A stretch of 64,000 nucleotides of DNA from Streptomyces sp. NBC_00376 (GCF_036077095.1 NZ_CP107960.1:8804001-8868000), one strand, 5' to 3'; counted from the stretch's first letter, positions 28,649-38,287 are shown. Translations and numbers: made by a program. Notes: generated by a model not told the origin, from the letters alone.

Positions 28649-28978
28649 TCCGGCAGCGTGCTGGTGGGCTCGCACGGCGGTCGAGTCCACGGACACATCC
28701 CAGTCGATCCGGCCCGCGGCATCCTCGGCGGCCTGGATGCGAGACAGCAGCATCTTCCAGGTTCCATCAGCTGACCAGCGACGATGCCGTTTGTAGACGG
28801 TCTCCCACGGCCCAAACCGCTCCGGCAGGTCCCGCCACTGGACACCCGTCCGCACTCGGTAGAGAACCCCGTTGATCACCCGACGGTGGTCACTCCACCG
28901 ACCCCCGCGCCCACCACCACGAGGCAGGAATGACTCCAGCCGGTCCCACTCCGCATTCGTCAGATCCCCACGACCCAT
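28649..28978 (-). pseudogene. IS5-family transposase, N-terminal half, inverted
   Basis: From ATG 28978 the minus strand encodes MGRGDLTNAEWDRLESFLPR, VINGVLYRVRTGVQWRDLPE, RLPE-like LPERFGPWETVYKRH and VDSTAVRAHQHAAG, then joins head-on to the other IS5 piece at about 28648. It is a different copy from the one on its left (many substitutions). The junction looks like a recombination or deletion scar between two inverted IS5 elements. Confidence 0.8.
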
Positions 28979-29040
28979 CCCACCACCCTGACCTCAACAC
29001 CCCAGTCCTGTCAGGAGATCCGAGAAACAGTCCCTAGTAG

Positions 29041-30509
29041 CAATACCGGTGACTTTGTTGGTGGTGGGTCGTTGGGTGTGGTGTGCCAAGGCCTGGACAG
29101 GTGAAGTCGTCGGGTGAGCGGTTGTCGGACCGGATCGCTCTGGGTGTGCTGACGCGGGTGTTTCCGCCCGAGTTGGTGGATGAGGTGGTTGTTGGGTGTG
29201 GGCGTCTGGAACAGCGGTCGCGGCTGTTGCCGGCCCGGGTGGTGGTCTATTTCGTGCTCGCGATGTGTCTGTTCTCCGGGCAGGGCTATGAGGAGGTGGC
29301 CCGACTGCTGACGCAGGGGCTGGAGCGGGTGCGGCGGTGGGAGAAACCGTGGCAGGTGCCCACGACAGCGGCGATCGGCCGGGCCCGCCGGCGATTGGGG
29401 CCGGAGCCGTTGAAGGTGCTGTTCGCGCGAGTGTGCCGGCCGGTGGCCGCCCCGGACACTACTGGTGCCTGGTATCGGCAGTGGCGTCTGGTTGCGGTGG
29501 ACGGCACGGTCTTCGATGTGCCGGACACCGGGGCGAACAGCGATTTCTTCGGCCGGCCCGGCTCGGGCCGGGGACAGCAGCGCAGTGCCTACCCGCAGGT
29601 GAGGGTCGCTGCACTGGTGGAGTGCGGGACACACGCGGTGTTCGCCGCGGCGACCGGCCCGCTGTCGGTTCATGAACAGCAGTTGATTCCCGGCCTGCTG
29701 GGCCGGCTCGAGCCGGGAATGCTGCTGATGGCCGACCGCGGCATCACCGGCTTCGAGCTGTGGCGGGCCGCCTCGGACACGGGCGCGGACCTGTTGTGGC
29801 GCGTCCGGAAGAACATCGTGCTCCCGGTCCTCGAAGCCTTCGACGACGGCTCCTACCTGTCCGAGATCGTTGCGGCAGGCGACCGCAAGCACCGGGACCC
29901 GGTCCGGGTCCGCGTCATCGAGTACACCCTCGGCCGCGAGGACGACGACACGGTCTACCGGCTGATCACGACCATCTGTAACCCGCAGGAGGCCCCTGCG
30001 GCCGACCTGGCGGGCCTCTACCATCAACGCTGGGAGATCGAGAACACCCTGGACGAGATCAAGACCCATCAGGGCGGACACCGCCTCGTCCTCCGCTCCC
30101 AGTACCCCGATGGCGTCGAGCAGGAAATCTACGGTTTCCTTCTTGTCCACCACGCACTCCGGGACGTCATGCACCACACCGCTCACCAGGCCGGCCTCGA
30201 CCCCGACAGACTGTCCTTCACCCGCACCCTTCGCATCGCTCGCCGCCACGTCACCGACCAGGCGGCACTTTCCCCCCTCACGACTCAGTCGAGCCCTGAC
30301 CCACACCATCCGTGAGCTGCTGGAACGACTCCTGCCACCCCGCAGGCAACGCTCCAACCCCCGTGTCATCAAACGCAAGATGGCCAACTGGCACCTCAAA
30401 CACACCCACCACCGCAACCCACCCCGACCACCCGCAGCAGCAATCACACTCATCCCGCCCACCAAACCCGCCAGCAGACGCCAGAAGAGCACCTAAATCA
30501 CCGGTATTG
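29041..30509 (+). mobile_element. IS4-family element with 10-bp duplication
   Basis: Inverted repeats CAATACCGGTGACTT at 29041 and the complement of AAATCACCGGTATTG ending at 30509. Ten-base target duplications TCCCTAGTAG lie at 29031-29040 and 30510-30519. The duplicated target spans the left border of the neighbouring IS701 element (CTAG duplication plus its first bases TAG), so this IS4 landed on that border after the IS701 was in place. Length 1469 bp. Confidence 0.92.
29083..30496 (+). pseudogene. IS4-family transposase, poly-C frameshift
   Basis: 410 codons in frame from GTG 29083, with an N-terminal DDE_Tnp_IS4_N-like part (LTRVFPPELVDEVVVGCGRL), RLVAVDGTVFDVPDTGANSD (Asp), MLLMADRGITGFELWRAASD (Asp) and LYHQRWEIENTLDEIKTHQG (Glu). 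At a C6 tract near 30275 the frame shifts; the remaining 70 codons (RALTHTIRELLERLLPPRRQ, KRKMANWHLKHTHHRN) continue in the next frame to 30496. All catalytic residues precede the shift, so partial function is possible. Confidence 0.88.
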
Positions 30510-30516
30510 TCCCTAG

Positions 30517-31896
30517 TAGGGCTTTGTTAGGTGGTGTCGTAGGGCTGCCATGGGGTGGGTTGTTGGCAGGTGGGGCAGGTTCCGGTCCAGGTGGCCAGCA
30601 GATGTTGGAGGAGGTCCAGGGCCTGGTAGAGGGTCAGGCCCTGGCAGGGACTTTTGGGCAGGTCCGCTGTTCGGTCAGGAACAGGTGGGCGGCGGTGACG
30701 AGGGTGACGTGGCGGTGCCAGCCGGTGAATGAGCGGCCTTCGAAGTGGTCGAGTCCGAGGGTGGTCTTCAGCTCGCGGTAGTCGTGCTCGATGCGCCACC
30801 GTAACTTCGCGAGGCGGGCCAGATCCCGGGCCGGGATGTCGGCTGGCAGGTTGGATATCCAGTACTTGACCGGCTCGTCCTCACCCTCGGGCCACTGGGC
30901 GATCAGCCAGGTCAGGCCGATGACACCGTCGGGAGCGGGCTTTGGACGGCGTCCCGCGAGCCGGATGCGCAGGAACACGAAGCGGGAGGTCATCGCGGCT
31001 TTGGAGCCCTTGCGCCAGGTGACCGTCACCGCTTTGTCGCGGCCGGCGGCCAGGACGTGTTCGCGCAGGCTGAGTGGGCGGGTTCGGTAGCGGGGCAGCG
31101 GCCTGGGACCGAGCCCACCGTAGGGCGGCTGGTGGGGCTTGGCCGCCTCGGCATGAGCGGTCAGTTCGCCCTTGACCTGCAGTGCGTAGGCCAGGCCCCG
31201 GTCTTCCAGCGCGTGCCGGAAGTCGGCGTTCGCGCCGTAGCCGGCATCCGCGACCAGCACCGCGGGCCACAGTCCGACCGCTGCCAGTTCGTCGAGCATG
31301 TCCAGCGCGAGCTGCCACTTCGGCCGGTGACGCTCTTCGTCGGGGATCCGGCAGTGGGCCCGCCGGTCCGCCGCTTCTGGGCTGTCCCAGCTCTGGGGCA
31401 GGAACAGCCGCCACGAGAGCGGGCAGGATGCGGTGCCGGAGGCGGCATGGACGCTGACGCCGATCTGGCAGTTGCCGACCTTGCCCAGGGTGCCGGAGTA
31501 CTGCCGGGCCACCCCGGGCGAGGACACTCCGTCCTTGGGGAAGCCGGTGTCGTCCACCACCCACACCTGCGGACGCACCACCCCGACCGCACGGCGGGCC
31601 AACCCCGCGCGGACTGTGCCCACCGGCCAGGTCGAGGACGTCATGAACTGCTGCAACTGCTGATGGTCCACACCCAGACGCCCAGCCATCGGCTGCATCG
31701 ACTTCCGACGCCCGTCCAGCAACAGACCCCGCAGATACAACCGGCCCTTCACCCGCTGGTCAGCACGTCTCAGCGAAGCGAACACCTCCCCGGCGAACTC
31801 CTCCAACCGGCCACGACACAAAGCGAGTTCATCCGCCCTCATACCAGCAGGAAACCACCAGAACCACCGCCTGCCCAGACACGTAACAAAGCCCTA
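30517..31896 (-). mobile_element. IS701-family element A
   Basis: Terminal repeats TAGGGCTTTGTTAGG at 30517 and the complement of CGTAACAAAGCCCTA at 31896, bordered by CTAG at 30513-30516 and 31897-31900. Length 1380 bp. The four-base CTAG duplication is shared by the other IS701-type elements of this window. Confidence 0.93.
30634..31842 (-). CDS. IS701-family transposase (element A)
   Basis: 402-residue DDE transposase with an intact frame: QLQQFMTSSTWPVGTVRAGL, VWVVDDTGFPKDGVSSPGVA (Asp), VLVADAGYGANADFRHALED (Asp) and LAKLRWRIEHDYRELKTTLG (Glu in the YRELK motif), then LDHFEGRSFTGWHRHVTL. Probably active or recently so; it differs clearly in sequence from the transposases of the two identical B copies and of C. 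Confidence 0.95.
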   Translation of the reverse strand: MRADELALCRGRLEEFAGEVFASLRRADQRVKGRLYLRGLLLDGRRKSMQPMAGRLGVDHQQLQQFMTSSTWPVGTVRAGLARRAVGVVRPQVWVVDDTGFPKDGVSSPGVARQYSGTLGKVGNCQIGVSVHAASGTASCPLSWRLFLPQSWDSPEAADRRAHCRIPDEERHRPKWQLALDMLDELAAVGLWPAVLVADAGYGANADFRHALEDRGLAYALQVKGELTAHAEAAKPHQPPYGGLGPRPLPRYRTRPLSLREHVLAAGRDKAVTVTWRKGSKAAMTSRFVFLRIRLAGRRPKPAPDGVIGLTWLIAQWPEGEDEPVKYWISNLPADIPARDLARLAKLRWRIEHDYRELKTTLGLDHFEGRSFTGWHRHVTLVTAAHLFLTEQRTCPKVPARA

Positions 31897-32127
31897 CTAG
31901 CTGGTGACGCCCCTTCAGGGGGCCGGGCCGGTATACGCCAGAATCCTGCCGCTAGGGTCAGCCTCCAACGCCGTGGCCTGGGCAGGTGATCCGATAGCGC
32001 TGCCGTGGGAACGGGGTTTTTGACGGTTCTTGTGAGCCATCGCCGCATTTCAGAGGGACATCCGCGCTGTTCTGCCAGCGGTGAACCCCGGCCCGACCGG
32101 GCTCGACGATCACTACAGTCCAGTCTC

Positions 32128-32865
32128 ATGACGACGATTACAACGCGCACGGTCGAGTACCCGGCCGACGGTCTGACGATGATCGGGCACCTCGCACTCC
32201 CGGCCGGCGTCGACCGCCGGCCCGCGGTGCTGCTCGGACCAGAGGGAACGGGGCTCAGCGACGTCGAGCGCAGCCGGGCCGATGCTCTCGCCGAGCTGGG
32301 ATATGTAGCGCTGGCCTTCGACCTTCACGGCGGGCGCTATTTGGGTGACCCCGAGGAGATGTTGGCCCGTTGCATGCCGCTGCTCGCCAACCCCGACCGG
32401 ATGCGGGGCATCGGTCATGCGGCGCTCGACGTGTTGCGCGCCGAACCGCGGACCGACCCCGACCGGATAGCCGCCATCGGCTACGGCACCGGGGGTGCCG
32501 TCGGGCTGGAACTCGGGCGCGACGGCGTCAGCCTGCGCGCGATCGGGACAGTCAACGCACTGACCACGGGCCGACCGGGCGAGCCGGCGCGCATTCGCTG
32601 CCCGGTGTGGGCCGGGGTCGGGTCGGAAGACCCGATCATGCCGCCCGCGCAACGGAACGCGTTCACCGCAGAGATGCAGGCCGCGGGCGTCGACTGGCGC
32701 CTCGCGGTCTACGGCGGCGCCTTGCACGCCTTCCACCACCCGCCGGTCGACCACCCCGTGCGTCCCGGCGTCGGCTACCACCCACGGCACGCGCAGCGAG
32801 CCTGGCGCGACGTCGTCGACCTGCTCGCCGAGTGCCTGCCCGTGACGGAGGATCTGGGGGCATGA
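32128..32865 (+). CDS. Dienelactone hydrolase-like protein
   Basis: 245-residue alpha/beta-hydrolase of the dienelactone hydrolase family: VLLGPEGTGLSDVERSRADA, LGYVALAFDLHGGRYLGD, IAAIGYGTGGAVGLELGRDG, CPVWAGVGSEDPIMPPAQ (Asp) and YGGALHAFHHPPVDHP (His). At the nucleophile elbow, where family members have G-x-C/S-x-G-G, this protein reads GYGTGG, so the nucleophile position is glycine; it may be inactive or use another residue. Its stop overlaps the start of the following small frame (ATGA). Confidence 0.8.
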   Translation: MTTITTRTVEYPADGLTMIGHLALPAGVDRRPAVLLGPEGTGLSDVERSRADALAELGYVALAFDLHGGRYLGDPEEMLARCMPLLANPDRMRGIGHAALDVLRAEPRTDPDRIAAIGYGTGGAVGLELGRDGVSLRAIGTVNALTTGRPGEPARIRCPVWAGVGSEDPIMPPAQRNAFTAEMQAAGVDWRLAVYGGALHAFHHPPVDHPVRPGVGYHPRHAQRAWRDVVDLLAECLPVTEDLGA

Positions 32866-33071
32866 CCCAGGTAAGCATGAACGCCAAGTTCGTCCAGCAG
32901 TACGCGATCGTGTTCGCCGCCGACGCCGAGGGCGGCACATCCACCCCGATGCTGCTGGCGCGCTCCCGCCACGCCTCCGTCCGCTCCCTGGAGCGGTACG
33001 CCCGCCCCGGCGTCGACGCGGTCGCCCGGCACGTCGCCGAACGCGACCCTGCCGCCCGCCGTCGCAGGTGA
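32862..33071 (+). pseudogene. Tyrosine-integrase C-terminal fragment
   Basis: A 69-codon frame reading TSTPMLLARSRHASVRSLER followed by YARPGVDAVARHVAERDPAA. This is the C-terminal end of a Streptomyces tyrosine recombinase, including the H-x-S-x-x-S-L-E-R-Y segment with the catalytic tyrosine. The larger part is absent, so this is a scrap left by an integrative element. ATG 32862 overlaps the hydrolase stop, which would allow translation by coupling. Confidence 0.6.
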
Positions 33072-33288
33072 GTCCGAGCGCATCAGGGCTTCAAGATCAT
33101 CTCGTTGCCCCTTTGACCCGTATCTCGGCGATGCCCGTGGACCTCCGTGAGTTCAGGGAAACTGAAGGGCTCTGAGTGGGAACCCAGGGGTCCGTCGTCG
33201 TGCTCCACGGCACTGGATCCGCGAGTTCGACTCCAACTCGCGACCACGCCGCTTCATGGCTCTCCGGACGCGCAAGATGGTGAGCGGG

Positions 33289-33804
33289 CTAGCCGAGAGG
33301 GCGGCGGTATCGCAACTTGTTCAGAGCGGCTCCGCCAGTGGTGTCTTCCACGGCCGCGCCATCTGCGCGCCAACCGGCGGCCTCGTAGAAGCGCCGGGCG
33401 CGTTCATTGCCTTCCAGTACCCACAAGGTGGCTTGCGTGTAGTCGGCCTGTCCGAGGGTGGTCAGCGTGGCCAGCATCAACTGCTTTCCGATCCCCGTGC
33501 CCCATACCTCGGGCATCGCGTAGAGCGTGCCGATCTCCGCGACGGCGGGCGTCTCCTGAGACGGGCTGTAACCTGCGAACCCGACGATCCCCACCTCGGT
33601 CTCGGCTACCAGTACTCCCGAAGTTGGCCACTGTGTCTCCGCGATGCGTGTCTTCCAGCCGGACTCTTCACGGCTTGGGTCCATGGCATCGAGGTAGTGC
33701 TGCGGAACAAGACCGGCAAAGGCCGCCTGCCAGGAGCGCACGTAGACGCCAGCGACCGCTGAAGCGTCATCAGGCCATGCCTGTCGAATCTGCATGGCCG
33801 TCAT
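33289..33804 (-). CDS. GNAT-family N-acetyltransferase
   Basis: 171 residues, full length for a single GNAT domain. IRQAWPDDASAVAGVYVRSW at the N-terminus, EIGTLYAMPEVWGTGIGKQL with the acetyl-CoA-binding Gx-G-x-G segment, and LWVLEGNERARRFYEAAGW, the characteristic C-terminal motif. Substrate unknown. Its start overlaps the end of the zinc-ribbon recombinase gene by 35 bases on the same strand, so it is the downstream gene of that module and may travel with it as cargo. Confidence 0.9.
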   Translation of the reverse strand: MTAMQIRQAWPDDASAVAGVYVRSWQAAFAGLVPQHYLDAMDPSREESGWKTRIAETQWPTSGVLVAETEVGIVGFAGYSPSQETPAVAEIGTLYAMPEVWGTGIGKQLMLATLTTLGQADYTQATLWVLEGNERARRFYEAAGWRADGAAVEDTTGGAALNKLRYRRPLG

Positions 33805-35398
33805 TCTTCAAGGCTCCACAATCCGGGCCAAGTTCTTTTCCCGAGTGGGATGTTGAGTGCTCGGCTGCCTGTTCCAGCAGTGCCCGCGCCGAGTTCGCGT
33901 ATCGGATCGCGGTCTTCTCGCTGAGGCCGAAGACCTCAGCGAGGTGGAGCGGGTCGGGACCGTGGACGAGGGCTTCTTCGAGCTGGCGGTCTATGCGGAG
34001 TCGTTCCAGGGTCGCGGTCTGGCGGTGCAGAGCCGGCCCGGCGACCGAGCTCTTGCCGATGGGGCCGGTTCCCAGCGCGGTGTGCTTGTTGATCAGCAGG
34101 TGCGGGTTGGCAGTATCGGGCCAGCGGCGGCGCCGGAACTCCAGCCATTTTCGGGCGACTTGAAGGGTGAGTTCGTCCATCGGGCGGGTGCGGCCATCGA
34201 TGGACAGGCGCCGATTGCCGATGTCGACGTCGTCGAGCTGGAGGCGGCGGATCGCCGCAGGTCGTGCCGCGTGGACGGCGGCGAGGGCGAGGATCAGCCG
34301 GTCGGCGGGATGGGTGACGGCGGCGACAGAACCGTCGATGTGTCCGGGCTCCAGCGGCTGGATGACGCCTTCCTCGCGCTGGCCGACCCGGATGCGGCTG
34401 GTCGGGTTCTTGAAGATCGTGCCGTTCTTCTTGGCCCAGCCGAACAGCGACCGCAGAGCGATGATCGTGGTCTGCCGCTGCGAGCCCTGCACGGTTTCGA
34501 GGTGGGCGAGCACGTCGTCGCGGGTAACCTCCCGCAGGTGGTCGTAACGGTCCGACCACTCCAGCAGCACGGGCCGGATCCGGTTGAAGTAGTTCCAGAC
34601 CGTCGCCGCATGGCGGGCCCGGGAACGAGGGCCGCCGTCGTGCAGCAGCCGGGCCCAGTCTCCGACATCGCGGGCGATCCCGGTGGCGAGACCGTCGAGC
34701 TTGGACTCCAGCCACAGTCCGAACGACGATGGCCGGTCGTCGAGGAACACGCCGATGTGGTCGAGCACTTCCGTGGTCCGCTCGACGCTCAGGCCGCGCG
34801 ACCGAAGCACCGGGAAAACCTCCGAGTACCGGATCACGTCGACCTCGGCATGGCCGGTCAGGACGATGACCAGGGCCTGGTCGACGTTCAGACGCGTCTT
34901 GCGCGGCCAGCCGCGGGCCTCGCCAAGGCGGTGGGCGCTATGGCGGGCCCAGGCCGGCCAGGGATTGCCGCGGCGAGCGTCCTCATCGCTGACCCGCCCC
35001 GTGAGGTCTCGGCGGGCCTCGAACAACGCGAGCTGGCACCAGACCGCGGACGGAGGGGTTGCAGGGGCCGGATCGGGTCGCCGGGGTCGGCCCCGGCGAC
35101 CGTTCTTGACCGCCGATGGCTTGGGACGCCGGTCCCAGAGTGCCGTCAGTCCGTAGAAGAACAGCTGCTGGTGGCGGAGGTGAGGCAGGAAGGACTCCGG
35201 TTTGCCGCCAGTCGCGGCGGCCTCCGTTCTCGCCTGGACCCAGCACAGACGGCAGTACTCCTCCCGCAGGGGTACTTGGCGCGTGCAGCCGGCGCACGCA
35301 CCTCCCCTCCATCGGCTGGCGAACGAGGAACACGTCGAGCACCGCGGCTCGAAGAAACGCCCCCAGGACAGGCAATCCGGGCAGGAACTCGGGTCCAT
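33770..35398 (-). CDS. Zinc-ribbon recombinase-like protein (left module)
   Basis: 542 residues. The first 60 carry four CxxC-type pairs (CPDC, CSTC, CAGC, CRLC), predicted zinc ribbons. The remainder resembles a degenerate tyrosine recombinase: a SAM-like N-core (LLEWSDRYDHLREVTRDDVL), then AVHAARPAAIRRLQLDDVDI with the first catalytic Arg region, ERLRIDRQLEEALVHG and GLSEKTAIRYANSARALLEQ with a possible nucleophile Tyr. It is related in layout to TnpB of Tn554-like elements, which needs TnpA as partner. Third gene of a module, three bases after the HTH gene. Confidence 0.75.
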   Translation of the reverse strand: MDPSSCPDCLSWGRFFEPRCSTCSSFASRWRGGACAGCTRQVPLREEYCRLCWVQARTEAAATGGKPESFLPHLRHQQLFFYGLTALWDRRPKPSAVKNGRRGRPRRPDPAPATPPSAVWCQLALFEARRDLTGRVSDEDARRGNPWPAWARHSAHRLGEARGWPRKTRLNVDQALVIVLTGHAEVDVIRYSEVFPVLRSRGLSVERTTEVLDHIGVFLDDRPSSFGLWLESKLDGLATGIARDVGDWARLLHDGGPRSRARHAATVWNYFNRIRPVLLEWSDRYDHLREVTRDDVLAHLETVQGSQRQTTIIALRSLFGWAKKNGTIFKNPTSRIRVGQREEGVIQPLEPGHIDGSVAAVTHPADRLILALAAVHAARPAAIRRLQLDDVDIGNRRLSIDGRTRPMDELTLQVARKWLEFRRRRWPDTANPHLLINKHTALGTGPIGKSSVAGPALHRQTATLERLRIDRQLEEALVHGPDPLHLAEVFGLSEKTAIRYANSARALLEQAAEHSTSHSGKELGPDCGALKNDGHADSTGMA

Positions 35399-35401
35399 AG
35401 G

Positions 35402-35734
35402 TCACATCGGAGGAAGGGACCGACCATCCCGGCGGCGAGGAACCACCGCCGGGGCCGGTCCCGAGGAGCCAGCGGCCGCTTGCCGGACATCGGTGTCCTG
35501 GCCGGGACGGGTGACTTTCTGCGGTTCGGGGATCAGCAGGTCACCGATCTCGCAGCCCAGGACGACGCAGATCACGTCCAGGTCCTCCAGCTTGAGGGAG
35601 ACCGGCTGCCCGGACCACAGCCCGGACATCTTCCCCGCCGAGATGACCAACCCATGCTCAGCCAGGTTCCGTTGGAGCTCGGACGCCTTCCAGATGCCCT
35701 TGTTCGCGGCGGTCAGCCGCAGGTTCCACCTCAT
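35402..35734 (-). CDS. Cro/C1-type HTH protein (left module)
   Basis: 110 residues. A single HTH domain of the HTH_26 type occupies residues 1-75: MRWNLRLTAANKGIWKASEL, LVISAGKMSGLWSGQPVSLK and DVICVVLGCEIGDLLIPEPQ. The rest is a disordered Pro/Arg-rich tail. It starts within the stop of the upstream recombinase (ATGA). Likely roles are repression of the module's promoter or service as a DNA-bending cofactor; neither is shown. Homologous in position and fold to the protein at 37961-38287. Confidence 0.82.
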   Translation of the reverse strand: MRWNLRLTAANKGIWKASELQRNLAEHGLVISAGKMSGLWSGQPVSLKLEDLDVICVVLGCEIGDLLIPEPQKVTRPGQDTDVRQAAAGSSGPAPAVVPRRRDGRSLPPM

Positions 35735-36831
35735 CGGATCAGCCCTTCCAGCCGCTTCGCGGCCCGCTCTTGCCCTGCCGCCCAGGCGTCCTCGACCCGG
35801 GTCTGCTGCACATGGACGTACCGCATCGTCGTGGCAATCCAGGAATGTCCCAAAACCTCCTGGATCGAGATCAGGTCGAGCCCGTTCAGATAGAGCTGGG
35901 ACGCGCAGAAGTGCCGCAGGACGTGCGGCGTCAGCTTGTCGGTCCAGCTGGGCAGGTGGAGCTTGGTAGCCTCCGCGAGACCGTTGCGCAGGGCATCGTC
36001 ACCGACCCGCCGTGAGGAGCCGTCGGCGTTCTTGCGTTCGGAGGGCAGCAGTGGGGCGCCAGGGCGGGTGTGGTCGTCGCCGAACTGACCCCACACATCC
36101 TCGATGAACCACCGCAGAGTCCGGCCCGCACCGTTGATCAGCGGCACCATCCGCTCGCGCGGGCCCGATCCGCGCTTCCCCTTGCCATAGCGGACATGGA
36201 GCTTGCCGAACCGCCCGAGGTTCCACTTGATGTCATCCAGGTCCAGCCTGCGGGCCTCGTTCACCCTCAGCCCCACCTCGGACATCAGCTTCGAGGCGGT
36301 GTAGTTCCTGGCCATCGGGGCGAACTTCCGGCAGGTGGCCAGCTCACCGGCCCAGCCGGTGAACAACTGCCCGACCTCCGGCTCCAGTGGCGGGATCCGC
36401 AGCTGGGCGTCCTTCGCCCCGCGCGGCCGATTCATCTCGTCGATCGGACACTCGACAACCCGGCCGGTCATCCGGTGCAGTTCGACCTTGTGCCTCAGCT
36501 CCAGGAACGTGAAGTACGTGGTGAGCGCCTGCGACCGGGCAAGCCGGGTGCCGCTGGGCGAGTTCCGCAGCACCTTCCCGAAGTACGCGTCCGCGTCGGC
36601 GGGCTCCATGTCCCACAGCGGCCGACCGAACCACGTCCGCACCTGTTCCAGGTGACCGACGTCCCCGCGGATGGTGCCGTCCGTCAGCCCGGCCGACGCC
36701 CGTGCGAGCACGAACCCGGCCAGCGCGTCGGTCTCGAACTGCTCCAGTTCCTCCGCCGAGACCGGAGCCCGCACATCGCGGAGGTCCCGCACGACTGCCA
36801 GTGCCGCCAACCCGAGCCCCCTCACCTTCAC
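35731..36831 (-). CDS. Tyrosine recombinase (left module)
   Basis: 366 residues with all catalytic positions visible: Arg in MSEVGLRVNEARRLDLDD, Lys in VRYGKGKRGSGPRERMVPL, HxxR in TPHVLRHFCASQLYLNG, His in QEVLGHSWIATTMRYVHVQQ and the nucleophile Tyr in the same stretch. The N-terminal SAM-like core binds the DNA arms. Length and order match TnpA-like recombinases of Tn554-type elements. Start GTG 36831 is 28 bases from the beginning of the 124-bp leader repeat of the divergent right module, so the two modules share an intergenic control region. Confidence 0.9.
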   Translation of the reverse strand: MKVRGLGLAALAVVRDLRDVRAPVSAEELEQFETDALAGFVLARASAGLTDGTIRGDVGHLEQVRTWFGRPLWDMEPADADAYFGKVLRNSPSGTRLARSQALTTYFTFLELRHKVELHRMTGRVVECPIDEMNRPRGAKDAQLRIPPLEPEVGQLFTGWAGELATCRKFAPMARNYTASKLMSEVGLRVNEARRLDLDDIKWNLGRFGKLHVRYGKGKRGSGPRERMVPLINGAGRTLRWFIEDVWGQFGDDHTRPGAPLLPSERKNADGSSRRVGDDALRNGLAEATKLHLPSWTDKLTPHVLRHFCASQLYLNGLDLISIQEVLGHSWIATTMRYVHVQQTRVEDAWAAGQERAAKRLEGLIR

Positions 36832-36858
36832 CCGGACCGCAGATCGGTCGGACGAGAT

Positions 36859-36982
36859 GAGAACGCTTCAAGAATCCCGAAGTTACGTCACCTGGCGGGA
36901 GAGCATACGAAGGAGGACGAACCCCCTGGCCACGGGGCTGGGGACTCAGCAGGGCTCAGGGGAACTCACGGGATGTCGCACA
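36859..36982 (+). repeat. Leader repeat, copy A
   Basis: 124 bases upstream of and including the first codons of the right-module recombinase; about 80 percent alike by eye to 41703-41825. A small hairpin, CCCTG-GCCA-CRGGG, is kept in both copies (a T-A pair in one is T-G in the other), and both contain GAACTCACGG-ATGTCGCACA, the probable ribosome-binding region and start codon. It may be a transcribed leader or part of the element's end. Confidence 0.8.
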
Positions 36983-37964
36983 CAGCAGTCAACGGTCAAC
37001 GCCAAACCCCGTCCACAAGTTCGCCGCGCACGCGGACGCCTTTCCGTGGGCCTGGTCTTCGCAGCTGGCGGACGAGTGGTTCGGCGACCTGCGGGCGGTC
37101 CACGGCTGTGTCCGCTCGACGCTGCGTGGCTACCAGGAGGCGGTGCGGCTGTTCTGCGACTACGCCACCGACCCCGCCTACGGCTGGGCCGCCGAGTGCG
37201 AGCGGCGCTTCGGCACCCATCCGATCCAGGTGTGTCACGAGTGGAACACCGCCGTGCACATGCAGGAGTGCGAGGCCGAGTCCCCGAAACGGGCCTTCAC
37301 CCGGGAGGAATTACAGGCGTTCTTCGACCACGCCGACGACGGGGTGAGCCGGGTCCGCAGACGCGGCCGCAAGGGGTGGCTGCCCGCCTTCCGCGACGCG
37401 ATGTTGTTCAAGACCTCGTACGCCTACGGGCTGCGGCGCAACGAGACGCGGATGCTCGACACGGCCGACTTCGGTCGCAACCCCGAGGGGGCGGAGTTCG
37501 GCGAATACGGCGTCTGCTACGTCCGCCACGGCAAAGCGAAGAAGGGCTCGCCCCCGAAGCGCCGCAGCGTGCTGACCGTGTGGGACTGGTCGGCCGAGAT
37601 CCTCGACCAGTGGATCAACGAGGTGAGACCTGCCATGCGACACACCGACGGGCCCGCCCTGTGGCCGTCCGAACGCGGCCGGCGCGTTGGTCTGCAACGG
37701 CTGGACTCCCGCTTCGCCGCCTACCGCGACGACCTCGGCCTGGACCCGGTCCTGGACTTCTACTCGCTGCGCAGGTCGTACGTCACCCACCTGATCGAGG
37801 ACGGCTGGGACCTGCTGTTCGTCCAGCAGCAGGCCGGCCACGACCACGCGTCCACCACCTCCATCTACACCTGTGTGTCCTCCGACTTCCGCACCCGCAC
37901 CCTGCGGCGGGCCCTGGACACCACCATCGAGGCCGCGCTCAAGCCCCCGAGGAGGGCCCAATGA
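36973..37964 (+). pseudogene. Tyrosine recombinase (right module), frameshifted
   Basis: From ATG 36973 the frame reads MSHTAVNGQRQTPST, then the conserved protein continues in a different frame with FAAHADAFPWAWSSQLADEW and LRSTLRGYQ-like RSTLRGYQEAVRLFCDY, implying a one-base loss near 37010-37025. Catalytic positions are TSYAYGLRRNETRMLDTADF (Arg), HGKAKKGSPPKRRSVLTVWD (Lys), DFYSLRRSYVTHLI (Tyr in place of the first His, then Arg) and QQAGHDHASTTSIYTCVSS (His, Tyr). About 330 codons in all. If translation begins at GTG 37143 only a 273-residue protein lacking part of the N-core results. Confidence 0.82.
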
Positions 37965-38287
37965 AACGCCAGGTCAGCTACCAGTGGCGACTGCGCGAGA
38001 GGATGGCCACCGCCGGGATGTTCACCACCAGCGAGTTCGCCCCACCGCTCGCCGAGCGCGGCATCGACCTCTCCCTCTCCCAGGTCCACCGCCTGGTCAC
38101 CGGCACCCCCGAGCGGCTGTCGCTGCCGGTGCTGGCCGCGCTCTGCGACATCTTCGAGTGCATCCCGGCCGACCTGATTGCCACCAAGGCGGAGAACGCC
38201 ACCATCCGCAGGGTCGCCATCGGCGACGCGGTCGTCGACCTGTCGGCGATCCGTCCCAAGCGCGCCCGCATCCGGCCCGAAGGATGA
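37961..38287 (+). CDS. Cro/C1-type HTH protein (right module)
   Basis: 108 residues with one HTH_26-like domain: YQWRLRERMATAGMFTTSEF, GIDLSLSQVHRLVTGTPERL and LPVLAALCDIFECIPADLIA. The C-terminal 30 residues are basic. Start and stop both overlap the neighbouring recombinase genes by four bases (ATGA), giving tight coupling. Intact, unlike the genes on either side, and the counterpart of 35402-35734. Confidence 0.82.
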   Translation: MKRQVSYQWRLRERMATAGMFTTSEFAPPLAERGIDLSLSQVHRLVTGTPERLSLPVLAALCDIFECIPADLIATKAENATIRRVAIGDAVVDLSAIRPKRARIRPEG

